From assembly GCF_900090285.1 (NCBI RefSeq), contig NZ_LT607754.1, positions 806,001 to 870,000 of the forward strand: a stretch of DNA of 64,000 nucleotides, given 5' to 3'. How positions within the stretch are numbered: the stretch's first letter is position 1; the number at the start of each line of letters is the position of its first letter. Source of the DNA: Micromonospora inositola. GTDB taxonomy: Bacteria; Actinomycetota; Actinomycetes; Mycobacteriales; Micromonosporaceae. Shown piece by piece: positions 39,570 to 49,514 of this stretch. The position numbers were made by a program, and so were the translations under genes. A model generated the notes under the pieces. It was given only the letters and a program-made list of their open reading frames with translations. It ran no database searches and was not told where the DNA came from.

Positions 39570-40217
39570 TCATGCGTCGAGCGAGATGATCCCGTAGTCG
39601 TAGGCGCGCCGGCGGTAGACGACACTCGGCCGACCGGACTCCTTGTCCTGGAACAGGTAGAAGTCGTGGCCGACCAGCTCCATCTGGAACAGGGCGTCGT
39701 CGACCGTCATCGGCTCGGCGGGGTGCACCTTCTCCCGCGCGATGTGCCACGGCTGGTCGTCGTCGTACTCCTCGTAGCTGTCCTCGGGTCGTTCGGCCAC
39801 CACGGTGGCCGTCCGGCCGCCGTCGGCGAGCGCGGCCAGCGCGGGTTCGCCGAGATCGGCGACCGGCAGGCCCGCGGTGGCGGCGGCGACGGAGAGCGGC
39901 GCGTGCCGCCCCCGGTGGACCCGACGCCGGTCGGCCGCCCGGCGGAACCGGGTGTCCAGCTTGGCGATGGCCGCGTCCAGCGCGCTGTAGAAATCATTCG
40001 TGCAGGCTTCGGCCCGGATCACCGGACCACGTGAGACGCAGGTGATTTCCACCCGCTGGCAATGATCGGCCTGGCGCGGATTGCGCTCGTGGAACAACTC
40101 CACATCGACACGAATGAGCTTGTGGTCGTAGCGTTCGATCTTCGCGAGCTTCTCGGCTACGTGCACCCGGTAATGGTCCGGCACTTCGACGTTACGGCCC
40201 TTGACCACGATGTCCAC
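39570..40217 (-). CDS. hpf: ribosome hibernation promoting factor, long form
   Basis: 215 aa. The N-terminal S30Ae domain (VDIVVKGRNVEVPDHYRVHV to LDTRFRRAADRRR) blocks the decoding site; the C-terminal domain (about 150-215), with TVDDALFQMELVGHDFYLFQ and VVYRRRAYDYGIISLDA, dimerises to join two ribosomes into 100S particles. GTG 40217 is used, with GGGAGGT just upstream. Position next to secA and comF matches M. tuberculosis (Rv3241c). A SigB/SigF-like promoter lies about 140 bp upstream, which would fit stress induction. Confidence 0.95.
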   Translation of the reverse strand: MDIVVKGRNVEVPDHYRVHVAEKLAKIERYDHKLIRVDVELFHERNPRQADHCQRVEITCVSRGPVIRAEACTNDFYSALDAAIAKLDTRFRRAADRRRVHRGRHAPLSVAAATAGLPVADLGEPALAALADGGRTATVVAERPEDSYEEYDDDQPWHIAREKVHPAEPMTVDDALFQMELVGHDFYLFQDKESGRPSVVYRRRAYDYGIISLDA

Positions 40218-40351
40218 GTGACCTCCCTTGTTCGGACGGTCGTTCGGTCCGGTCACCCGGTCGGCACGCCTAGGAGATTCCCCGTTCGGCGTCGACCGGT
40301 TCAAGTACGGCTACGCCTCCTCTCACCGCCGGCGGCGGGTGGCAAGACCTC

Positions 40352-40376
40352 CTACCCCCGACAGGAAAACGCTAAC
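40352..40376 (-). promoter_or_regulatory. possible SigB/SigF-type promoter of hpf
   Basis: On the minus strand GTTA, a 15-base spacer and GGGTAG, close to the actinobacterial general-stress consensus GTTT-N15-17-GGGTAT. About 135 bp before the hpf start. Confidence 0.35.
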
Positions 40377-40468
40377 GCCTGTTCCTGTGACAGTCACCCC
40401 TCGTTGTCGAGACCGCCCAGGAATTTTCACAGCTCGTACACCATGGGGTGAAACGGAAACACGAAGCG

Positions 40469-41179
40469 TCACCAATGGCGTCGTTTTTGCGTTGCGGCGA
40501 GCACCGCCGCGACGTTTGGCGTCATTCCCGCCGCGTGCAAGACCCGACTGGCCGCCGCCAGCGTCACCCCGGTGGTGACGATGTCGTCGAGCACCACCAC
40601 CGTGGTGTCCCCGCCGACCGGCGGCGGGGCGCCCAGGCGGCGCAGCCGGAACGCCGAGTCCGCCGCCGCGGCCCGGCCCGCGCTGTCCAGGGCGACCGAG
40701 TCCGGCCGCGGCAGCGCCCGCAGCGGCCGGAGCACCCGCACCGGCCAGCCCGCCCGGCGCAGCCGGGCCGCCGCATGGCCGGCCAACCGGTCGAGGTGGT
40801 CGCCGTACCGGGCCCGGGCCGCCGGCGCGGTGTCCGGCACCGGCACCAGGGCCACCGGCCGGGACCGGTCCACCGCCGCGGCCACCACCTCGGCGAGCAG
40901 CGCCCCCAGCGGCCGGGCCAACCCGTGCCGACCCCGCTCCTTGTACGCCAGCAGGCCCTCCCGCAGCGCCCCGGCGTACGGCCCCAGGGCCACGCAGGGC
41001 GGCAGGTCGGGCGGGGCCGGGATGGGACGGGTCGGGGCGGGACGCAACGATTCCAGCTCCCGGACGCAACCGGGGCAGAAGCCCTGCCGCGCACCCGAGC
41101 CCCGCGCGCCGCAGCCGGCGCACCCGGCCGGCAGCACCAGGTCGGTCAGATCCGACCAGAGCCCGCCCAGGTCCGGCAC
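40469..41179 (-). CDS. ComF-family phosphoribosyltransferase-like protein
   Basis: 236 aa. An N-terminal zinc-finger-like part has CAGCGARGSGARQGFCPGC (four cysteines, about 20-38); the C-terminal half is a type I phosphoribosyltransferase fold with the PRPP motif VVVLDDIVTTGVTLAAA. In naturally competent bacteria ComFC aids DNA uptake; in actinobacteria the role is unclear. GTG 41179 starts 8 bp after the lpqB stop, so it is the last gene of the mtrA-mtrB-lpqB operon, the order also found in M. tuberculosis (Rv3242c). Confidence 0.9.
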   Translation of the reverse strand: MPDLGGLWSDLTDLVLPAGCAGCGARGSGARQGFCPGCVRELESLRPAPTRPIPAPPDLPPCVALGPYAGALREGLLAYKERGRHGLARPLGALLAEVVAAAVDRSRPVALVPVPDTAPAARARYGDHLDRLAGHAAARLRRAGWPVRVLRPLRALPRPDSVALDSAGRAAAADSAFRLRRLGAPPPVGGDTTVVVLDDIVTTGVTLAAASRVLHAAGMTPNVAAVLAATQKRRHW

Positions 41180-41186
41180 CGGCGGC

Positions 41187-42980
41187 TCAGTACAGGAAGA
41201 ATGGGACGGTCGGGTTGGACGGCTTGACCCCCGCCGCGGGCGGCGTCACATCCAGCACCTGGTCCCGCTGGATGGTGCCGAACGGGTTGTTCCGGTAGGC
41301 GACCCGGTTGGCCTCGTACATGAAGGAGCCGGTGGGCAGCCCGGGAACCGGCCCGCCGGGATAGGCGGAGAGGTGGGTCACCCGGGCGCCGATGTCCCGC
41401 TTGAGCGCGGTCTCCAGCCCGCCGTCGACGGTGGTCTGGTAGATCGCCGGCCGCCCCTCCGAGCCGGCGAAGACCAGCTCGTTCTCGGCGTACCAGTCGA
41501 CGGCGGTGAGGCCGGTCAGCCGGGTGATCAGCCGGCGGGGCTGGCCGACGGTGACCACGCCACCGTCGAGGCTGACCACCGCGACGTAGAGGGCTCCGTC
41601 GACGATCAACGCGATCCGGTGCCCGTCGAGGGAGGCGGCAACTGCGGTCACCCGGCCCGGCACGGCGAGCGACACCAGCTCCATGCCGGCCTGGCCGTCG
41701 AAGCGGTAGAGCCGGTTGTTGTCGGCCACCACCAGGCCGTACGGGTTCTTCCGATCGAGGGAGCGGAGCCAGACCGGGCGGCCGAGCGAGGCGTACCAGC
41801 CGCTGTCGTTGAATTTGGTCACCGGGTTCGGGCCGGAGCCCACCCGCAGCCGCTGCCGCCGATCCGCCCCGGTCACCACCAGCGCGGCGAGGATGTCGTC
41901 CTGCGAACGGCTGAGCGCCGCCGAGACGACACCCTTGTTCTGAGCGGGACCCACCGGCACGGTGCCGCGGGACCCGCCGGGAAAGGAGAGCGGATGGATC
42001 GCGCCGTCGTAGACGCAGTACCGTTCCGGGCTCCCGCTGCTCGGGTACGTCGGGTGGTCCAGCCGTTCCTGTCTGACGTCGATGGTGAGCCGGTTCTGGT
42101 TCTGGATTCTCAGGTCGAGCTGCCCGTTCAGCTCCGGCAGCGACCAAGCGAGCTGGGTGCCGAGCCGGGCCAGCCAGGCGTCCTTGGCGCCCGGCATGTC
42201 CAGGTTGACCTCCCAGCGGCCGTCCGAGCTGGTGGCGTTGTTGATCAGGTTCGTGCGGTCGGGCAGCCGGCTGACCCCGGTGTCGAGCCAGTCGGAGGGG
42301 CCTCTGGCGAGCCACTTGATGACCTCGGTGACCTGCCGCTCGGCGGACATGGCCAGCGGCAGGTAACGCAGGTCGGGCACCAGCCGGCTCTGGTTGGAGT
42401 TCCAGAAGTAGATGGTGCGCGCGCGATAGTACGTCCGCAGGGCCTCGTCGCTGAGCAGCATGACGTTCGGCAGGTCGGTGATGAGCAGTCCCGGCTGGCC
42501 GGTGTCGGCCGGCCGGAGCCGGAACTGGTACGTCGTCTCGGTGGCCACCGGTGGCGCCAGGGTGCCGTCGGCCCGCAGCACGCCGACCTGCTGGACCTTG
42601 ACGGTGACCACGCTGGTGCCGTCGCTGTTCGGCGTGGCCTCCGGTTTCTCCCGGAGCCGGACGACGGTCAGCGCGACCTCGCTGTTCTGCTTCTTCGGGG
42701 GCAGGCCCTTCGCCTCTTTCGCGACGAACTGCGTGACCCGGCTGTACGCCTGCTCCCGCTCACCCGCCGCCGCGGCCAGGTAGTTGAGGATGAACTCCTT
42801 CGGGTCGCTGCTCGCCGTCTGGGTGACCGGCTGCGCGCCGCCACCGTTGGTGAAGCCGGCCCCCGCCGCCGGCCCGGGGCCGTCAACCTGGACGTCCGAG
42901 TCGGCCGGGATGCCGCAGCCGGTCAGCCCGGCGGGGAGGAGCGCCCCACCGAGCAGCGCCGCCAGCAGCCGACGCCTCAC
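41187..42980 (-). CDS. lpqB: lipoprotein LpqB, MtrAB accessory factor
   Basis: 597 aa. Signal peptide and lipobox LLPAGLTGCGIP give lipidated Cys22. A GerMN-type domain (about 190-310, with LNYLAAAAGEREQAYSRVTQ before it) is followed by a beta-propeller-like domain to the end. In mycobacteria LpqB binds the extracellular part of MtrB and tunes MtrA phosphorylation. GTG 42980 overlaps the mtrB stop by 4 bases (GTGA), so the two are coupled. Confidence 0.95.
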   Translation of the reverse strand: MRRRLLAALLGGALLPAGLTGCGIPADSDVQVDGPGPAAGAGFTNGGGAQPVTQTASSDPKEFILNYLAAAAGEREQAYSRVTQFVAKEAKGLPPKKQNSEVALTVVRLREKPEATPNSDGTSVVTVKVQQVGVLRADGTLAPPVATETTYQFRLRPADTGQPGLLITDLPNVMLLSDEALRTYYRARTIYFWNSNQSRLVPDLRYLPLAMSAERQVTEVIKWLARGPSDWLDTGVSRLPDRTNLINNATSSDGRWEVNLDMPGAKDAWLARLGTQLAWSLPELNGQLDLRIQNQNRLTIDVRQERLDHPTYPSSGSPERYCVYDGAIHPLSFPGGSRGTVPVGPAQNKGVVSAALSRSQDDILAALVVTGADRRQRLRVGSGPNPVTKFNDSGWYASLGRPVWLRSLDRKNPYGLVVADNNRLYRFDGQAGMELVSLAVPGRVTAVAASLDGHRIALIVDGALYVAVVSLDGGVVTVGQPRRLITRLTGLTAVDWYAENELVFAGSEGRPAIYQTTVDGGLETALKRDIGARVTHLSAYPGGPVPGLPTGSFMYEANRVAYRNNPFGTIQRDQVLDVTPPAAGVKPSNPTVPFFLY

Positions 42981-44725
42981 GACGTCACCTCCGCTCGGTC
43001 ACCGTCGGCCGGGCCGATCACCAGCGCGCCGGCGCTGCCCGGGCCGATGGCCAGCAGGCCGCCGTCCCGGGGGCCGCCGAACGGCAGCGTGGCGTCCGCC
43101 GGCACCAGCCGCAGCGGCGAGGTGGTCAGCCGGTCACCGGCCCGGGCCGGCAGGGTCAGCCGGAACTGGGCGCCCTGCCCCGGCGCGCCCCACGCCTCCA
43201 GCCAGCCGCCGTGCAGCCGGGCGTCCTCAAGGCTGATGGAGAGGCCGAGCCCGGTGCCGCCGGTCTGCCGGGCCCGTGACGGGTCCGCACGCCAGAACCG
43301 GTTGAAGACCAGCTTCTCCTCGCCCGGCTTCAGCCCGACACCGCGGTCCCGGACGGTGATCGCCACCGCGTTCTGATCCATCCCGAGGGTGATCAGCACG
43401 GGCTTGGCCTCGCCGTGCTCGACCGCGTTGCCGACCAGGTTGCGCAGCACGCGCTCGACCCGGCGCGGGTCCACCTCGGCGATCACCGGCGTGGCCGAGA
43501 TGTCCAGCTCGATGGTCACGCCGACCCGCTCGGCCAGGCCCGCGAGCCGGTCGGCCACCCGGTGCACCACCGGCACCAGGTCGGTCGGCTCGGAATCCAG
43601 CATGGCGAAGCCGGCGTCGAAGCGGCTGATCTCCAGCAGGTCGGTCAGCAGCTCCTCGAACCGGTCCAGCTCCGCCTGGAGCAGCTCGGCGCTGCGGGCC
43701 ACCGCCGGGTCGAACCCGTCCCGCTCGGCGAAGATCAGGTCGGCGGCCATCCGGACCGTGGTCAACGGGGTCCGCAGCTCGTGCGAGACGTCGGAGGTGA
43801 AACGACGCTGCAACCGGGACATCTCCTCCAGCCGGAGGATCTGCCGTTGCAGGTTCGTGGCCATCTGGTTGAACGAGGCGGCGAGCAGGGCAAGGTCGTC
43901 CTCGCCGTTGACCACCATCCGCTGGTCGAGCAGACCGGCGGAGAGCCGCTGGGCGGTCCGGGCGGCCACCCGCACCGGGGTCACCACCAGCCGGGTCACC
44001 AGGGCGGCGAGCAGGCCGAGCAGGAGCACCAGGGCGGCGCCGGTGGCGACCACGGTGGCCCGGGCGTCCGCGGCCGTGGCGTCCTGCCGGGCCAGCGGTA
44101 CGAGGTAGTAGAGCTCCACCTGACCGAACCGGGTCGGCACCGGCGAGCCGTAGACCAGGTATTTGGTGCGCTGGCCGGCGAGATCACCGGTGCGGATCTG
44201 GTGGGCGACGTGGCCGGCGGCGACGGAGGCCCGCAGCTCGCGGCTGATCAGCGGGCGGACCTGGACGTCCGGCGAGGTGCGCGGCTCGATGAAGCCCGTG
44301 AAGTTGTCGGCGGTGATGGCCACCACCACCCCGCTCGTCTGCGCGGGGTCACCGCCGGCCAGATAGTTGACCGTGCCGTCGATGGTGTCCTGGAGCTGCG
44401 CCTCCTGCGGCAGGCTGAAGAGGCCGAACTGCTTCGAGGCGTAGTCGCTGCCGTTGCGCAGCCGCAGCAGGACGTCGGTCTCCGCGTTCTCCAGCAGGAT
44501 GCTGGTGATCTTGTCGGCGATCAGGTACGCGAACCCGCCGACCAGCAGGCTGGACGCGACCAGGGTGATGGTCACCACTCGGACCTGCAACGACCGCCGC
44601 CAGGTCTGGTGCAGGCCGGCGACGAGTCGGGCCGACCGGCCGGCGAGGGCGCGCCAGAGCGCCCGTGCGGCGTGGAGCCGGCGGGACGCGACGGTCGGCG
44701 AGTCGGGGGGCGGGGAGGTCACCAC
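42977..44725 (-). CDS. mtrB: sensor histidine kinase MtrB
   Basis: 582 aa. Membrane helices near 48-70 and 226-250 enclose a ~155-residue extracellular sensor domain; then HAMP, the dimerisation helix with FTSDVSHELRTPLTTVRM (phospho-accepting H315) and a HATPase with LVGNAVEHG and GGTGLGLSISLEDARLHGG. MtrB phosphorylates MtrA and links septation and wall metabolism to gene expression in actinobacteria. The first GTG (44725) or the next (44722) may be used. It follows mtrA by 12 bp. Confidence 0.96.
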   Translation of the reverse strand: MVTSPPPDSPTVASRRLHAARALWRALAGRSARLVAGLHQTWRRSLQVRVVTITLVASSLLVGGFAYLIADKITSILLENAETDVLLRLRNGSDYASKQFGLFSLPQEAQLQDTIDGTVNYLAGGDPAQTSGVVVAITADNFTGFIEPRTSPDVQVRPLISRELRASVAAGHVAHQIRTGDLAGQRTKYLVYGSPVPTRFGQVELYYLVPLARQDATAADARATVVATGAALVLLLGLLAALVTRLVVTPVRVAARTAQRLSAGLLDQRMVVNGEDDLALLAASFNQMATNLQRQILRLEEMSRLQRRFTSDVSHELRTPLTTVRMAADLIFAERDGFDPAVARSAELLQAELDRFEELLTDLLEISRFDAGFAMLDSEPTDLVPVVHRVADRLAGLAERVGVTIELDISATPVIAEVDPRRVERVLRNLVGNAVEHGEAKPVLITLGMDQNAVAITVRDRGVGLKPGEEKLVFNRFWRADPSRARQTGGTGLGLSISLEDARLHGGWLEAWGAPGQGAQFRLTLPARAGDRLTTSPLRLVPADATLPFGGPRDGGLLAIGPGSAGALVIGPADGDRAEVTS

Positions 44726-44737
44726 AGTGTGACCAGG

Positions 44738-45427
44738 TTATCCGGTACCCGCCTTGTAGCCCACGCCCCGCACTGTGAGGATGATTTCCGGTCGCTCCGG
44801 ATCCGGCTCGATCTTGGCGCGCAGCCGCTGCACGTGCACATTGACCAGGCGGGTGTCGGCGGCGTGCCGGTAGCCCCAGACCTGCTCCAGGAGCACCTCG
44901 CGGGTGAAGACCTGACGCGGCTTGCGGGCGAGCGCGACCAGCAGGTCGAACTCCAGCGGGGTCAACTTCACCTCCTCGCCGTCCCGGCTGACGGTGTGCG
45001 CCGGCACGTCGATGGAGATCTGGTTGCCGGGTGGCCCGATGGTGAGCAGCTCCGGCGCCACGTCCTCGCCCCGGCGCAGTCGGGCCCGCATCCGGGCCAC
45101 CAGTTCCTTGGGCTTGAACGGCTTGACGACGTAGTCGTCGGCCCCGGACTCCAGGCCGAGCACCACGTCCACCGTGTCGCTCTTGGCGGTCAGCATCACG
45201 ATCGGCACGCCGGACTCGGTCCGGATCGCCCGCGCCACGTCGATGCCGCTCATTCCGGGCAGCATGAGGTCGAGCAGGACGATGTCGGGTCGGTTGTCAC
45301 GGAACGCGGCCAGTGCCCGTTCCCCGTCCGCGACGAAGGCGGGCACGAAGCCCTCGCTGCGCAGGACGATGCCGAGCATCTCGGCGAGCGCGGGGTCGTC
45401 GTCGACCACCAGTACCCGGGCTCTCAT
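44738..45427 (-). CDS. mtrA: response regulator MtrA
   Basis: 229 aa, OmpR/PhoB type. Phospho-acceptor D53 in DIVLLDLMLPGMSG; K in AKSDTVDVVLGLESGADDYV region; winged helix EVKLTPLEFDLLVALARKP to ADTRLVNVHVQRLRAKIEPD. MtrA is essential in mycobacteria and controls wall hydrolases, dnaA and, in Streptomyces, development. ATG 45427. The divergent region to the next operon holds a 21-bp tandem repeat. Confidence 0.97.
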   Translation of the reverse strand: MRARVLVVDDDPALAEMLGIVLRSEGFVPAFVADGERALAAFRDNRPDIVLLDLMLPGMSGIDVARAIRTESGVPIVMLTAKSDTVDVVLGLESGADDYVVKPFKPKELVARMRARLRRGEDVAPELLTIGPPGNQISIDVPAHTVSRDGEEVKLTPLEFDLLVALARKPRQVFTREVLLEQVWGYRHAADTRLVNVHVQRLRAKIEPDPERPEIILTVRGVGYKAGTG

Positions 45428-45510
45428 GGGGTTTATCGTTCCATCCCCGTTCGGTTCGGAGGGTTGGGCTTTACCACGGCACGGTACTGCTCAATAGCAA
45501 CAGGCACCAC

Positions 45511-45552
45511 AGATGCCGGGACGGAGAACGCAGATGCCGGGACGGAGAACGC
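45511..45552. repeat. two tandem copies of a 21-bp unit
   Basis: AGATGCCGGGACGGAGAACGC repeated head to tail without change (21 bp is given here as one unit: AGATGCCGGGACGGAGAACG plus C). It lies in the divergent region between mtrA and the DUF4129/MoxR operon, about 85 bp from the mtrA start and 110 bp from the other. Confidence 0.85.
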
Positions 45553-45662
45553 GCGTGGCGCGCCGCCCGGCGTGCGGGTCCACCGGCGCAGGACCGGCCG
45601 TGCAACCATGATCCCCGGGTGTGCCGCCGCCCGCCACCACCGCCCGTCCGCCAGGAGTACGC

Positions 45663-46514
45663 GTGCCCGACGTCGGCCCGACCGCCGTGCTCCCGCGCCG
45701 CCCGCTGACGGTGGGTGAGCTGCTGGACTCGGCGGTCCTGCTGCTGCGCGGCCAGGCCCGGCTGCTGGTCCCGCTCGCCGGCCTGCTCGCGCTCGGCGAG
45801 CAGTTGCTGCTGCACCCGCTGCGGGTGCTGGCCGACGCGCGACCGCCGGAGTACTGGCTCGACGCCGGCCGGTTCGGCTGGTACTGGCTGCTGCTCGCGG
45901 TGGGCGCGGCCACCGAGGCGACGATCATCGCGCTGCTCGGCAACCCGGCCGCCCGGGGCGCCGCGGCGGCGCTGCTGGGCCGCCGGGCCGGGCCGCGCGA
46001 GCTGCTGCGACCCGCCGGCGCCCGGTGGGGGGCCACCGTCGCGATCGCGCTGGCGGTCGGGCTCGGCGTGCTGGTCGCGGCGCTGCTCGGGCCGGCCTGG
46101 TTCGTCGCGTACGGGCTGCTCGGCGCGGTCGTCCCCGCGCTGGTGGTGGACCGGGTCCCCGCGTACCGGGCGCCGCTGCGCGCGCTCGGGCTGGCGGTCC
46201 GCTCCGGCGGCCGGGCGGCCGGCATCCGGCTGCTCGGCTACGTGGGCTGGTGGCTCATCCGGCTCGGCATCGGGCTCGGCGTCTTCTACGGCCTCATGCT
46301 GCTGGCGCTGGTGGACCTGACCGACCCGGCGTGGGCCCTGCCGGTGGCCACAGCGGCGTGGGTCGGCGTGAACGCGGTCGCCTACCCGGCCCTGGCCTGC
46401 CTCGACGCGGTGCTGCACCTGGAGACCCGGATGCGGACCGAGGGCCTGGACATCCGGCTCGCCCGGTCCCCGGCCGGCACGCCGGAGCCCGTCCTGCTGG
46501 CGGTGCAGCGGTGA
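45663..46514 (+). CDS. membrane protein, first gene of the DUF4129/MoxR/DUF58 operon
   Basis: 283 aa with about six hydrophobic segments; PRRPLTVGELLDSAVLLLRG near the start is typical of the glycerophosphoryl-phosphodiesterase membrane-domain-like proteins that precede DUF4129 genes. Function unknown. GTG 45663 is preferred because AGGAG lies 5 bases upstream; an in-frame GTG at 45621 would add 14 residues. It overlaps the next gene by GTGA. Confidence 0.8.
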   Translation: MPDVGPTAVLPRRPLTVGELLDSAVLLLRGQARLLVPLAGLLALGEQLLLHPLRVLADARPPEYWLDAGRFGWYWLLLAVGAATEATIIALLGNPAARGAAAALLGRRAGPRELLRPAGARWGATVAIALAVGLGVLVAALLGPAWFVAYGLLGAVVPALVVDRVPAYRAPLRALGLAVRSGGRAAGIRLLGYVGWWLIRLGIGLGVFYGLMLLALVDLTDPAWALPVATAAWVGVNAVAYPALACLDAVLHLETRMRTEGLDIRLARSPAGTPEPVLLAVQR

Positions 46515-47149
46515 GCCGGTGGTGGACCGAGGCCGTCGCCGCACTCGGCGACCTCGTCCCGCTGCCGCTCGCCGCCCTGCTGCTGGTGCTCGCCGCCCTG
46601 CTGGCCGCGCTGGCCTGGTACTTCTTCCCGGCCTGGATACCCCGCCGGTTCCCCCGACTGCGGTTCCCCCGGCTCCGGTTCTCCCGGCTCCGGCTGCCCC
46701 GCTGGCGACTGCCCCGGCTCCGACTGCGCCGGCCCCGGCTGCCCCGCCGTCGACGCCGCCCCGCGCGGTCCGCCGGGGCGCCCGCCGTGCCCGCGCCCCG
46801 GACCGCCGAGCCGGAACGGGCGGCCACCGGGTACGCCTCGCTCGCCGACCGCCTCGCCGCCGAGGGCCGGTACGCCGAGTCGGTCCGGGAGCGGCTGCGC
46901 GACATGGTCCGCGAACTGGTCGCCCGGCGGGTGGTCGAGCAGCGGCCCGGGATGACCGTCACCGAGGTGACGGCCGCGGCGGCCCGGAACCGGCCCCGGG
47001 TGCACCCCGTCCTGCACGCCGCCGGGACGATCTTCTCCGATCTCTGGTACGCCCAGCGCCCGGCCACTCCCGAGCACGACCACCGGATGCGCGAGCTCGC
47101 CGACGACCTGCACCGGGAGCTGACCGCCGGGGGCGGTGACCACTCGTGA
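46511..47149 (+). CDS. DUF4129 membrane-linked protein with Arg/Pro repeat
   Basis: 212 aa. One membrane helix (about 15-40) is followed at once by a strikingly regular tract (about 43-82) of five-residue units such as RFPRL, RFSRL and RLPRW, with close to half its residues arginine. The C-terminal DUF4129 domain (about 110-200) has YASLADRLAAEGRYAESVRE and RPGMTVTEVTAAAARNRP. DUF4129 resembles transglutaminase-linked membrane modules seen with MoxR/DUF58 genes. It overlaps its neighbours by GTGA on both sides. Confidence 0.85.
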   Translation: MSRWWTEAVAALGDLVPLPLAALLLVLAALLAALAWYFFPAWIPRRFPRLRFPRLRFSRLRLPRWRLPRLRLRRPRLPRRRRRPARSAGAPAVPAPRTAEPERAATGYASLADRLAAEGRYAESVRERLRDMVRELVARRVVEQRPGMTVTEVTAAAARNRPRVHPVLHAAGTIFSDLWYAQRPATPEHDHRMRELADDLHRELTAGGGDHS

Positions 47150-48524
47150 CCAGCACCGTCGCTCCGACCTCGGCCGTCGGCCATCCGCCCCGCCGCGCCC
47201 GCCGCCGGCACCGGGTGCTGATCCCGCTCGGGCTGGCCCTGCTGCTGATCGTGGCCACCCTGGTGGCCCACGCCGTCGACCAGCCCGACCCCACCGATCC
47301 GGGGTTCCTCTCCCCGGTCGCCACCGGGGACGACGGGGGCAGTCGGCTGGCCGAGGCGCTGCGCGGGCAGGGGATGACCGTACGCCGGGAGACCGACACC
47401 CTGCGCGCGCTGCTGGCCGCCCGGCCGGGTCCCGCCACGCTCTTCGTGCCGGCGCCGGAGCTGGTGCACCCGGACACCGTCGCCGCCCTGGACAACCTGC
47501 CCGCCGGCAGCCGCCTGGTGCTGGTCGACCCGTCCCGGCGGGTGCTGGAAGGGCTCGGCCTGCCGGTGACGCCCGGCGACCGCCGCTGGGCCACCCGGGC
47601 CACCTCCCCGGACGCCGACGGCCACCCCTGCGCCCTGCCCGAGGCGGCCCGCGCCGGCACCGCCGCCGCCGACCGGCAGCGGTACGCCACCCCGGCCAGC
47701 TGGTCGTCCACCAGCTGCTATGCCGGCGGGGTGGTTCGGGTGGCCTGGCGGACCGAGGTGGTGGTGATCGGGGCCGGCGACCCGTTCCGCAACGACCGGA
47801 TCGACGAGTACGGCAACCGAGCCCTCGCCACCGGGCTGCTCGGCGGACCCCGCCCGCTGGTCTGGCTCGACCTGGACGGCCCGGCGCCCGCACCGACCTT
47901 CGGGGACAGCAGCGACGGCGAGCCCGCCTGGTCGCCGTCGCCGGACGGCTCCGCCGGACCGAAGGGTGACGGCCAGCCGGGGAGCGGCGGCCAGCCGGGC
48001 CGGGACGGCGACCGTCGCGACGGCGGCCAGCCGGGCGACGACCGGGCGGGCGGCCCGCAGCCGCACCAGAACCCGCTCTGGGCCGCCTTCCCGGTCTGGT
48101 TCTGGGCGCTGCTCGTCCAGCTCGCGCTCGCCGGCCTGCTGATGGTGCTCTGGCGGGCCCGACGGCTCGGCCCGCCCGTGCCGGAGCCGCTGCCGGTGAC
48201 CGTCCGGTCCGCCGAGACCGTGCTCGGGCGGGCTCGGCTCTACCGGCGCGCGGGCGCCCGCGGCCCGGTCGCCGAGACGCTGCGCGCCGCCGCCCTGGAC
48301 CGCCTGCTGCCCCGGCTCAACCTGCCGCCCGACGCGCCACCCGCCGAGGTGGCCGCCCGGGTCGCCGCGCGCACCGGCCTCGCCCCCGACCGGGCGGCGG
48401 AGCTGCTCCACGGCGACGAGCCGGCCACCGACCAGGAGCTGCTGGAGTTGGCTCGCGCGCTGGACCGGCTGACCCGTACGGTCGCCACCCGACCCGACGA
48501 CCATCCGACCGAAGGAGATCCCCG

Positions 48525-48528
<4 letters not shown>
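47146..48528 (+). CDS. DUF4350 membrane protein
   Basis: 460 aa. A first helix (about 25-45), then an extracellular Rossmann-like DUF4350 domain (DPGFLSPVATGDDGGSRLAE to VVVIGAGDPFRNDRIDEYGN), a Gly/Asp/Gln-rich linker, a second helix (NPLWAAFPVWFWALLVQLAL) and a cytosolic C-terminal helical domain with ETLRAAALDRLLPRLNLPPD. Paralogues sit in the same operon type in many actinobacteria. Function unknown; probably part of an envelope complex with the MoxR and DUF58 products. Confidence 0.85.
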
Positions 48529-49510
<982 letters not shown>

Positions 49511-49514
<4 letters not shown>

